A DNA stretch of 64,000 nucleotides. Origin: Blastocladiella emersonii ATCC 22665. Its lineage: Eukaryota; Blastocladiomycota; Blastocladiomycetes; Blastocladiales; Blastocladiaceae. Where the stretch lies: positions 4,464,001-4,528,000 of the forward strand of contig JANHCV010000001.1 of NCBI GenBank assembly GCA_025594325.1, in the 5' to 3' direction. A program made the position numbers and the translations under genes. Under the pieces are notes generated by a model. That model saw only the letters and a list, made by a program, of their open reading frames with translations. It was not told the DNA's origin and did not search any database. Below, in pieces: positions 21,745 through 31,353 of this stretch (position 1 is its first letter; the number at the start of each line of letters is the position of its first letter).

Positions 21745-24700
21745 ATGGTGCAGCTCTTCGCCCAGACGGGCGCGCTCCTGCGCAAGAACGCGCTGATCCT
21801 GGCCCGGTCGCCGTTCCAGCTCGCGCTTGCCCTCCTCTTCCCGCTCGCGGCCCTCCTCATTGCCGTGTACTCGTCGGGCGCCATCACCTCGTCCTTCACC
21901 GGCGCCTCGGCCAGTCCCGTCACCGACCCCAAGCCGCTGCCCGTCACGCTCCCGAAATGCAGCGACCCGCTGGGCTCGTGCCGCCCGCGCGTCTTCTACG
22001 CGCCCAACGACGTCTACCACGGCAAGATCATCCGTACGCTGGCCGCCGACATCGGCCTGTCCTCGGGCTCGGACGTGGTCCCGTTCGACTCGGCCGACAA
22101 CCTCGCCGCGTTCGTCATCGACCGCCAGTCGACGCTCCTGGCCGAGCGCGAGCTCAACTTTGCCGTGTCCTTCACCACCTTCGCCTCGGTCTCGGCCAAG
22201 GACGGATTCGTCACGCCCGGCGCCTCGCCGTCGTTCCCGAGCACGCCCGCCGACCTCGCCGCTGCTGGTCGCCAGGTCGCCGCGGCCAACGGCACCCACT
22301 ACACGGTGTGGAAGATCGGCAGCTCGTCGTTCACGTCGGCCCTCGACCCGGTCCTGCCCAACATTGCCTACTCGTCGCTGCCGACCGTGTTCAAGCTACA
22401 CCTCGACAAGGCCATCATCAGGACGGTACGTGCTGCGAGCGGACGGAGTGGCGCAGCACGCGCTCGCGTGCACGCACATGACCACGATCAGAAAACTGAT
22501 CACGCACCCTCCCCGCGTCCCCCCGTGTAGCGCGCCGAGATGCAGAACGTGGCCGCGCCCACCATGCAGGTCTCCATGTCGCACTGGCCTCTGCCCGACC
22601 TCATCCAGGATTTCGGCGGCACCTCGGGTGGCAGCGGTAGCAACAGCAACGATCCCAATGCCAAGAAGAACGACCGCTCCACGATCCTCGGCAACTCGTT
22701 CACCTCGGCCTTCCTCATCCTCGGCTTCTGCCCCATGATGCTCGTCATGTGCACGCTCCTCGGCAACGAGAGTACGTTCTCTCACCTCGATCCGATCTGG
22801 ATCATCACGCTGACCTGCTCCTCCGTCCCCGCCTCCTCCAGAACACGCTGGGCTCGTCGGTGTCCTCCGCAAGCTCGGCATGCTCGAGTCGGCCTACTGG
22901 CTCGCGACCTTCATCACGGTCGTCGCCATGGTCGCCGCCGCGTCGCTGCTCCCGCTCCTCGCCGTGCCCGCCTTCCCCAACACGTTCCCCATGTACAACT
23001 GGTCGGTTCTCGTCGTGTTCGGCTTCCAGTTCCTCACCGGCTTCTACCTGGTCTCCCTCGGGCTCGTGTTCGTCGCCGGCTTCAACTCGCAGTACGCGAC
23101 CAACGTGTTTGCCGGGTTCCTGTCCATGGTCTGCATTCTCGGCAGCGCCCTGTTCGGGTTCCTCGACGGCATGTTCATGGCCGGCGTCATGGAGTCGAGC
23201 CCGTCGCAGTACCAGGCGCTGTTCAAGTCGCCCGACGTCGGATGGGGCACGGCCCTTGTCCCGTTCATCGCGCACGGCAAGGCCTACTTTGAGCTGTCGC
23301 ACATGGAGCCCAACGTCGCCACCACGCTGACGTGGTCGCATGCCAACATGACGCGCACGCCCACCTTCAAGTTCGACGGCGCCATGGTCGACGTCCCGAG
23401 CGCGCAGTCGACGCTCCTGTTCATGCTGTTCGTCGGCATGGCGTGGTACCTGGTCTGCGTCTACCTCAACCAGATCGTCGGCGGCCCGCACCCCGTGTGG
23501 TTCCCGCTCACCCCCGGGTACTGGGGCCTCACCAACGGCGGCGGCGACGCGGCGATCCACGCCGAGAGCAAGGCCAACGGCTCGCTGATCGTGCGCAACC
23601 TCAAGAAGACGTACCGGTCGTCCACGCTATTCTTCTTCAAGCGCCGCACCTTCGAGGCCGTCAAGGACGTGTCGTTCTCGGTCCGTAAGGGCCGCGTGCT
23701 GTCCCTACTGGGCAGCAATGGTGCGGGGAAGTCCAGTAGCCTATCGGCGATTACTGGGCTGTTCCGACCTACCTCGGGCACCGTGTCGCTGTGTGGGACC
23801 GGCAACCTCGGCGCGATCCAGCAGTCGATCGGCGTGTGCCCGCAGCACGACCTCGTGTGGCCGTCGCTCACGGCCGCCGACCACGTGCGCCTGTACGCCA
23901 TGTTCAAGGGCGTCAACGGCTCGGACGCGTACGTCAACAAGCTGCTCGAGCAGGTGGACCTCGCGGGGAACGCCGATCAGCCCGTCGGGTCCTTCTCGGG
24001 CGGCATGCGGCGCCGCCTCTGCATCGTCCTCGCGTCGGTCGGCCTCGGCACCAGTTCCTGCAGCCTCGTAGTCCTCGACGAGCCGTCGGCATCCCTCGAT
24101 TGCGTCAATCGCCTGAAGATCATCCAGTTCATCCAGAAGATCAAGCAGCACGCCGCCGTGGTGTTCACAACGCACCTGCTCGAGGAGGCCGAGCTCGGCG
24201 ACGAGATCCTCATTCTCGGGTCGGGCGAGGTCAAGGCGTACGACACCTCGCTCGCCCTCAAGAACAAGTACGGCTCGGGCTACGAGATCTCCGTGCTCGC
24301 GACCGAGGGAACCACGGCCGACGTGATCCGCGGCCTGATCTCGCGCCACGCGCCGCGCGCCACGGTCACGCAGCGGTCCAACGAGATGTTCAAGGTGACC
24401 GTGCCCAAGTCGGAGCCCATCACGCCCGTCCTCCGGTTCCTCCAGTCGGCCGCGCCCGAGCGCACCGCGCACGTCCGCGAGTGGCAGGTGTCGAATACGT
24501 CGCTCGAGAACGTGTTCGTCAACGTCGCGGCCGCCGACGCCGCCGCCAACAACGCCAAGTCGTCCGAGGACGAGGCCGCCAACGAGCAGCACGACACCCT
24601 CAAGCCCTTCGAGCTGCCGCAGTTCACGGCCAAGAAGACGCTCCCGAACCAGCTCGCCGCCGTCTTCCTCAAGAACGCGGCGTACCAGGCCAAGCAGCCC

Positions 24701-27559
24701 AAGACCACCGTCTGCGTCGTTTTCATGTCGGCCATCCTGCTCGGTATCTGCGTCTTCATGCTCTCGCAGGTCGGCGAGAAGATCTGCCCCGGCGGGTACC
24801 TGCGCGACCCGAGTGGCAACTGCGACCTGTCCAAGATGCGCGCCGAGTACGTGCGCGGCATGGCGCTGTGCGCGCCCGGCTCGCGGCTCGGGTGCATCGC
24901 CGGCGACTACCAGATCAACAAGCGCACCACCAACCGCGCCTACAACGGCACCCGGTACCTCGTGCGCGACCCGACGGGCAGCGCCGCGGGTTTCTTCTCG
25001 GGCAACCCCGTCGTCAACTGGACCGAGACCGTGCGCCGCGCCGTCGGCACCGGCGGCAGCAACCCGCGCGGCCAGTACCTGTTTAAGTCGCTGCCGACGC
25101 GGCCCATCAACGTCACGGCCGTGTCGAGCTCGCCGGCCGAGATCGTCAAGGCCAACCTCAAGCGCATGTACGCGGCGGCCAAGCCCGCGTCGAGCTCGTG
25201 CATCATGCAGTTCGGGTCCTCGCGCGCCGAGCGCAAGTACTACACGACGACCGCGGCCGACATTGACGCCGAGCAGATCTCGCTGTACCCCGATTTCGGC
25301 GTCGAGATCAACGCGTTTTCGGGCAAGGCCGCCGACGTGCACATGGTCGTGCCCTCGATCGTGTGGGGCGCGGACCGGTTCTTCAACGTCCTCAAAGACA
25401 CGGGCAGCACCTGCGACTACCGCGAGCTCAACACGTACAGCTCGCCGCCCGCCGCCAACCTGCTCGGGTACCTCGTCTCGGCGCTGGCCGAGTCCGCCGG
25501 CGAGGACTCGTTTGACTCGCTGCTGTACTCGATGGTCTCGGGCCGCTCCGCCGGCGACAACTCGGTGCTCAACGAGCTCCTGCACTCGTACGCCAACGCG
25601 CAGCTGCGCGCCACGCTCGGGTCCGCGTTCGCGTCCGAGGGCATCTACGGCAACGTGTTCTCGGCGCCCTCGCTCGACTCTCCCATGGGCACCTCGGCCG
25701 CCGTCGTGTTCACGGTCCCCATGGCGCTGTACCTCCTGTTCATCGTGTACCTCATGATCCCGTTCATCGAGCGCGAGGCCAACCTGTTCGAGTTCTACCG
25801 CATCAACGGGCTCTCGGTCGCCGCGTGCTGGCTCGGCCACTACCTGTTCGGGTTCCTCGTCACGGTCCCGTCGCTCATCCTCACCATGGTCGTCCTCGCC
25901 ATCTTCGTGCCGACCGTCAACCTTGGCGCGTTCCTCGTGATCGCGCTCATGGTCATTCACGGGATGATCTGCATGGCCTTTTTGCTCGCATCGGTCATCA
26001 ACTCGCTCGCCGTCGCCCGCCTCGCGTCGTTCGTGTTCCCGCCCATCGCGGGCGTGATCGCCGGCGCCATGGTCGTCACGGGCGGCTCGTTCGGGTGGGC
26101 CGCGGCGCTGTTCCCGCCGCTGCCGTTCGCCGCCAACCTCAAGACGCTCATCTACGGCGGCGGCGTCAACTGGGGCCTGTCCATCGGCAGCATCGTCGCC
26201 GGGTGCGTGTACATGGGCATCGCGCTCGCGCTCATGCAGTTTGCCGACCAGAGCCCGCTGCAGGTGCTCAAGGCCAAGGTCTTTGGCGGCGACAAGCAGC
26301 AGGTCGCGCCGTCTTCGCGCGCGGGCGCCGCTTCGCGCGACGCGCTCCACGACGGCGACGTCGAGATGGCGGACATGGACCGCGACGACGACGAGGACGA
26401 CGAGGTGGCCAAGGAGCGCGCCGACCTGCACAACCCGGCCACGCCGCGCGACAAGTACACGGTGCGCGTCGTCGACCTCGAGAAGTCGTTCGGCAAGCAC
26501 CGTGTGCTGCGCAAGCTCAACCTCGGCATCACGCCCGGCACCACGTACGCCCTTCTGGGCGCGAACGGCCAAGGCAAGTCGGTCCTCAACAATATCCTGA
26601 TCGGCAGCATCCGGCCGGATCGCGGCGACGCGACCGTGTGCGGAATCCCCGTCACGGACCGGTCGGCGAGCGCGGTCATTGGCGTGTGCCCGCAGCAGGA
26701 CATGGTCGTTGGCGATCTCTCGGTCGAGAACAACCTGCGCTTCTTTGCTCGACTTCGCGGTGCCCCGCTGCGCGGCAAGGTGCTCGAGAACCTCGTCGGG
26801 CGCTCCATCGAGCTTGTGGGCCTCTCGCACGCGCGCCACCGCCAGGCCAACCAGCTCTCGGGCGGGATGCGTCGCCGCCTTTCGATTGCCATCTCCGTCA
26901 TCGCATCTCCGACGATTTTAATCACCGACGAGCCATCGGGCGGCCTTGACACGCTGTCTAAAGTTGCGGTGTGGAAGCTGCTCGGCCGGATCCGCGAGCG
27001 CGGCGACACGACCACGGTGATCACGACCCACTACATGGACGAGGTCGAGGCGCTCAGCACGCGCGCGGGCATCATGGCGGCCGGCCGAATCCGTGTTCTG
27101 GGCTCCACGGTCGAGCTCAAGAACCAGTACGGTCGCGGGTACAACCTCACGGTGCAGCTGCCCGTCGCGCTCGCCGTGGGCAGCGCCCAGTCCAACGCCA
27201 TCGACCTCCGCGGGCCCGCGCTCGCCGCCGAGGACGCGGCCATCACGTCCATCACGACCACCATCTCGCGCGTCGTCGAGTCGACGATGGCGGCCAACGA
27301 CGGCACGGCGGTCCAGCTCCGCCCGACGCACGACCTGACCGACGCCCAGGTCGAGCAGCGCGTGCGCGGCGGCACCTGGAACGAGGTCAAGCAGACGTGG
27401 TCGTGGGAGATCCGGGTCTCGGTCCCGCTGCCGCCGGCCACGGACCTGCCGTCCGTCTTCGAGTACATGGCGCAGCAGTCCGCGATCGCCGACTGGGGCA
27501 TCAACCCGACGTCGCTTGAGGACGTGTTCGTGCGCGTCTCGACCAAGCACTACTCGTGA
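21745..27559 (+). CDS. Full-length ABC transporter, subfamily A
   Basis: Exons 21745-22425, 22531-22771 and 22842-27559 give 1879 aa; introns of 105 and 70 nt. The layout is the classic ABCA duplicate: TM helix 1 (LALALLFPLAALLIAVY), a large exocytoplasmic loop, six-helix block, NBD1, a second TM helix and loop, second block, NBD2. The KLGMLESAYWL segment before the first membrane block is an ABCA hallmark. NBD1: Walker A LLGSNGAGKSS, Q-loop GVCPQHD, signature FSGGM, Walker B LVVLDEP, H-loop TTHLLEE. NBD2: LLGANGQGKS, GVCPQQD, LSGGM, ILITDEP, TTHYMDE. All catalytic residues look intact. ABCA proteins move lipids across membranes. The last 61 codons are duplicated in inverted orientation 0.7 kb downstream. 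The start was chosen just ahead of TM1. Confidence 0.93.
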
Positions 27560-27760
27560 AGGCGAATGATTTTGATCATGTCCGCTTTGTTGCGCAGAGT
27601 TGCTGCTGCCGTAGGTGTTTACCCTTGTAACATGAGATTTTGCTCTACATCATTCATTCATTCATTCAACTGGTCCGGTGTCTCACGCATTCTCAGTTGA
27701 GCTCCCTTGAGAAGCAAGCAAAACTGATCAAAAAGTTTGCGGTAAGCGACGAGGAGACTC
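27369..27760 (+). repeat. Left arm of a 390-bp inverted repeat
   Basis: This arm covers the last 191 bp of the ABCA coding sequence plus about 200 bp of 3' flank. Its reverse complement recurs at 28034-28420. Reading both arms base by base I found one substitution (CAACTGG versus CATCTGG near 27668) and one 5-base indel near 27742. The arms include a CATT tetranucleotide run. The 273-bp spacer lies at 27761-28033. Confidence 0.92.
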
Positions 27761-28033
27761 GGGCGCAAAAATGGAAGTGGGGCTCAAAACAAAAGCTAAG
27801 CGCTCCGTTCAGCGCAGGCGGCGGCACCGTGTGAGGGCGCGGGGTCCTACGTGTCCTAGCTCACTCGACTCAGTGCGGGGCTGTTACCAGACGCGCGCCA
27901 TCGCTTAAATGGGTGATGGCGGCGCGCGGCGTGCGGCCGCGCGAGACAGTCACACGTGAGGTTCATGTGCACGTGATATCTCGACGCGTCGCGAAACGCG
28001 TCGCTCGGTCCAACGTGGAGAGCGAAAGCAGCT
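27761..28033. other. Spacer of the inverted repeat with promoter-like motifs
   Basis: The spacer has no open frame of note. It holds GACGCGTC at 27983-27990 and a second ACGCGTC at 27996-28002, the same element found in other intergenic regions of this window, so promoter sequence may have been captured during the rearrangement. Confidence 0.4.
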
Positions 28034-28420
28034 GAGTCTCCTCGTACCGCAAACTTTTTGATCAGTTTTGCTTGCTTCTCAAGGGAGCTCAACTGAGAAT
28101 GCGTGAGACACCGGACCAGATGAATGAATGAATGAATGATGTAGAGCAAAATCTCATGTTACAAGGGTAAACACCTACGGCAGCAGCAACTCTGCGCAAC
28201 AAAGCGGACATGATCAAAATCATTCGCCTTCACGAGTAGTGCTTGGTCGAGACGCGCACGAACACGTCCTCAAGCGACGTCGGGTTGATGCCCCAGTCGG
28301 CGATCGCGGACTGCTGCGCCATGTACTCGAAGACGGACGGCAGGTCCGTGGCCGGCGGCAGCGGGACCGAGACCCGGATCTCCCACGACCACGTCTGCTT
28401 GACCTCGTTCCAGGTGCCGC
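28034..28420 (-). repeat. Right arm of the 390-bp inverted repeat
   Basis: Reverse complement of 27369-27760. The match begins and ends sharply: beyond 28420 the sequence TTTACGTCATTTAAGG has no counterpart in the left arm, and below 28034 the spacer differs. Confidence 0.92.
28230..28420 (-). pseudogene. Truncated copy of the ABCA transporter 3' coding end
   Basis: The minus strand encodes the last 61 or so residues of the ABCA protein, ending in the same TGA (28230-28232). The coding part shows no difference from the parent in my reading. It lacks both nucleotide-binding domains and any start, so it cannot make a transporter; it is the coding portion of the inverted-repeat arm. Confidence 0.85.
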
Positions 28421-28521
28421 TTTACGTCATTTAAGGAACGCGCACCCGCGCTTTCCCTTCCAATCGAGCTGCTTCATAAAATCGCCGAGAAAGCTCGCGG
28501 ACAGTGGGTCTGACAGTTTCA

Positions 28522-28851
28522 GTAACTCTCGTGCCCAGTCTTGTTGAGAGCAAAGTGGACAAGCGGCGGGGGCAATTGTTGGACACGGCGCAACGGACCG
28601 ACGAATTGCTCAAAGGTCGCAAGAACGAGCGAAGTCTCCCTTGACAAACTGGAGTGCGAGAAAGGCGAGGAATGCGAGATGCAATAACGCCACGGTCTTG
28701 TACAGCGCCGTTGGTATCTGGGGCTCCCCCGTCGCCCTCGTCGCCCCCATCGTGACCTGCCGCATCGACCATCCGCTGCACATAGGGTGTCATGGCCGGC
28801 ACGAGCGCCGCGCCAACGTACACTGCGTGGAACCCAGGAGCTTCGCTGACA
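28522..28851 (-). pseudogene. Decayed copy of the C-terminal part of the 18749-20510 gene
   Basis: On the minus strand, SEAPGFHAVYVGAALVPAM matches SEAPGFHAAFIGTALVPTM of the parent, followed by VQRMVDAAGHD versus VQRLVDAAGRD. Further on the match continues in other frames at DNA level (LLHLAFLA...LQFVKGDF; then the CCGTTGCGCCGTGTCCA and CTTGTCCACTTTGCTCT blocks), so the frame is broken at least twice and carries a stop. Many G/C to A/T differences make it AT-richer than the parent. It lacks the first three quarters of the gene. It is much older than the neighbouring ABCA 3' copy. Confidence 0.75.
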
Positions 28852-29243
28852 AAGAGGGCTGCGCCAAAGTCATGCGTGCTGGAGGCGACTCGACTCCGCT
28901 CGAAGAAATGAAATCCGACAAAATGATCTGACTCCTTGATTATAGCCCGTACATGGTCCGCATTGCCTCTCGTCGGCGAACGTTGTAGCACGGAGCAGAT
29001 TCATTGTCAAATAGCGTCTCCTAGTAGCTCAACCTTCTTTGTGTCTGTTGCATAGAGTCTGCTTCATATTCGCGATCCATCTTCGTGGAGGAGCTGGGCC
29101 GTCGCCGTTGCCATGGAGAAGGTCGCGGTCAGCTGACCGCGTCAACTTCGCGACTCGCCTCGAAAGGTCGGCCGTGTGTTCAGTCGTCGTTCGCCCACTC
29201 CTCTCCGCTCTGGACCATCGCACAAACCATACCATACCCAACC
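28852..29243. other. AT-richer intergenic region upstream of the CWF19L1-like gene
   Basis: No gene is seen. It presumably contains the promoter of the gene starting at 29244; no octamer was noticed. Confidence 0.35.
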
Positions 29244-31229
29244 ATGGATCCGCACTTGGTGAAAATGTATGCGCATGCACTCCCGTCGCACCCGTGCGCT
29301 CCACCGCTAACCTGCGACCGGACCATCCCCGCGTGTAGTCTCGTCATCGGCAACGTGAGCGGCAACCTCGACAAGCTCGCCGCCAAGCTGCCGAGCCTGC
29401 ACAAGCAGGCGGGCTTCTCGCACGTCTTCTGCGCCGGCCGCTTCCTCGCCAAGGAGACGGCCGCGACGGGGCCCAACCCGCTGACCGACCAGCTGCTCGC
29501 GGGCGAGCTGGCGTTCCCGTGCCCCGTGTACTTCACCGCCGGCAACGTGCCCCTGCCGCAGCGCGTGCTCGACGCCATCACCGCGGCCGACACGGCCAAG
29601 GACGGGTCGCCCGTGCAGCTCGCGCCCAACGTGTACTACCTCGGCACGACTGGCGCGTGGACGGCGCCCGACGGCCTGCGCGTCGCCTTTATTGGCGGCT
29701 CGTGGGTCCCGACCAAGTTCAACGCCGCGCCCGATGCCGCGCACCCGGAAATGTACCACACGGCGCAGCTCGAGGCGCTGTGCTCGCCCGACGTTGCACC
29801 CGTCGACCTGCTCATCTCGTTCGACGCGCCGCAGCGCATGTCCCCTGCGAGCGCCGGCCCGCTCAAGACCGAGACCCCCGTCCTGAACGCGGTCGTCCAG
29901 CACCTGCGCCCGCGCTACCACTTGTGCGGCGGGCCCGCCACCTTCTACGAGCGCGCGCCGTACGCTCACGCGTCTGGGTCCGAGGTCACCCGGTTCCTCT
30001 CGCTCGCGGCCTTCGGCAACGTGCGCAAGGAGAAGTGGGTCTACGCGTTCAAGATCCGCCCGCTCGCGCACAAGCCCGCGGGTAACGGCGCGGAGGCGGT
30101 CCCCGCCAACACCACCGTGAACCCGTTCACGGCCGAGTCGCTCGAGGCCGCGAGCGCGCTGTTCGTCTCCCCGACGCCGGCGCCTGCTCCCACCGCCGCC
30201 GCGGGCGCCAAACGTGCGCACCCGGACGGCGACGCCGAGCCGGCCGCGAAGCGTGCCCGTAACCTCGGCGATGACGCGCGGCCGCAGCGGCGCGAGCGCG
30301 ACCCGCGCGACGAGCAGCAGCAGCCGGGCAAGCCGGGCCCGTCGTACATTTGCCGCATCTGCAAGGAGCCGGGTCACTACATCACCGACTGCCCGAGCAA
30401 GTCGGACGCACCCGTCGACCCGGCGCGGTCGTGCTGGTTCTGCGTCGAGTCGCCCAACGCCGAAAAGTCGCTCATCTTCGCGGTCGGCGCCCACGCGTAC
30501 GGCGCCGTGGCCAAGGGCTCCCTCACGCCGCACCACCTGATCGTCGCGTCGACCCCGCACGTGCAGCACTGGCACCGCAGCGCCAACACGTCGGCGGCGC
30601 AGCTCGCGCAGGCGTCGGCCATGGCCGAGGTGACCAAGTTCGCGCACCGCGCCGCGCAGGTGTTCGAGCGCAACGGCCGCGTCCCCGTGACGTTCCAGAT
30701 CGCCCGCACCATGGCGGGCGGCGGCGCGCACGCGCACATGCAGATGATCCCGGCGACGCCCGACCAGGCCGCCAGCGTCGCCGCCGCCATGCTCGCCAAG
30801 CTGCAGGACGCGGACCACGCGCACCTCAACCTGACGGCGCACCGCATCGCGGTCCCCGCGACCGATGCCCGCAGCCTGCCGACGGCGCTCGAGGCCGCGC
30901 ACCGCCAGGACCCCAACGCGATCCGGTTCACCGATAACCACGTGGCCGTGCTCGCGGGGACCGACCTCGTGTTTGTCCCGCTCCCGCGTGGCGCGCGGTT
31001 CCCCGCGCAGCTCCCGCGCGAGGTGATCGGGACCGTGCTCGGCGAGGTCGCCAAGGCCAAGGACTGGCGCGCGGGCATCGATGAGGCCGCGGAGGCCGGG
31101 TACGCCCGCGAGCTCGCCGAGGCGTTCCGCGACCTCCACACGGTCGAGGTCGCTGGGATCAACCTGCCCGTGCCCGGCGCCGCTGCGGCTGGCGGGGAGG
31201 CGGCTGAGGAGGGCGAGACCAAGGAGTAG
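29244..31229 (+). CDS. CWF19L1/Drn1-type protein (metallophosphatase-like plus CwfJ domains)
   Basis: Exons 29244-29266 and 29339-31229 (intron 72 nt, GTATGC donor) give 637 aa. The N-terminal 250 or so residues (ILVIGNVSGNLDKLAAKL...) form the metallophosphoesterase-like domain of the Dbr1-associated family. A CCHC zinc knuckle CRICKEPGHYITDC follows at about residue 370. The CwfJ C1 domain carries a HIT-like GGGAHAHMQM, and the CwfJ C2 domain ends with the DWRAGIDEA...FRDL block. The family (S. cerevisiae Drn1, S. pombe Cwf19-like, human CWF19L1) works with lariat debranching and spliceosome recycling. This suits an intron-rich genome. Residues 320-365 are a charged, probably nuclear-localising linker (KRAHPDGDAEPAAKRAR). 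Confidence 0.88.
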   Translation: MDPHLVKMYAHALPSHPCAPPLTCDRTIPACSLVIGNVSGNLDKLAAKLPSLHKQAGFSHVFCAGRFLAKETAATGPNPLTDQLLAGELAFPCPVYFTAGNVPLPQRVLDAITAADTAKDGSPVQLAPNVYYLGTTGAWTAPDGLRVAFIGGSWVPTKFNAAPDAAHPEMYHTAQLEALCSPDVAPVDLLISFDAPQRMSPASAGPLKTETPVLNAVVQHLRPRYHLCGGPATFYERAPYAHASGSEVTRFLSLAAFGNVRKEKWVYAFKIRPLAHKPAGNGAEAVPANTTVNPFTAESLEAASALFVSPTPAPAPTAAAGAKRAHPDGDAEPAAKRARNLGDDARPQRRERDPRDEQQQPGKPGPSYICRICKEPGHYITDCPSKSDAPVDPARSCWFCVESPNAEKSLIFAVGAHAYGAVAKGSLTPHHLIVASTPHVQHWHRSANTSAAQLAQASAMAEVTKFAHRAAQVFERNGRVPVTFQIARTMAGGGAHAHMQMIPATPDQAASVAAAMLAKLQDADHAHLNLTAHRIAVPATDARSLPTALEAAHRQDPNAIRFTDNHVAVLAGTDLVFVPLPRGARFPAQLPREVIGTVLGEVAKAKDWRAGIDEAAEAGYARELAEAFRDLHTVEVAGINLPVPGAAAAGGEAAEEGETKE

Positions 31230-31353
31230 GTAGTGTAGGAAGAGAGTGCGCGAAGCGTGGGTTTTGATATATGGATATGTGCAGGAACAAACAAGAGTGT
31301 CGTGGGAGTGGGGAATCATCATCGTCAACAACGGTTTGCCATCATCGTCATGG

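Noticed and set aside
23741-26839. 1032-codon open frame antisense to the ABCA gene
   Set aside because: It is composed of Arg/Asp/Val/His-rich low-complexity sequence, mirrors the GC-rich third positions of the real gene, and has no domain or introns of its own.
21745-27559. Possible inactive first nucleotide-binding domain of the ABCA protein (signature FSGGM, D-loop SASLD)
   Set aside because: Walker A, Q-loop, Walker B Asp-Glu and H-loop are intact, and FSGGM/LSGGM is usual for ABCA proteins.
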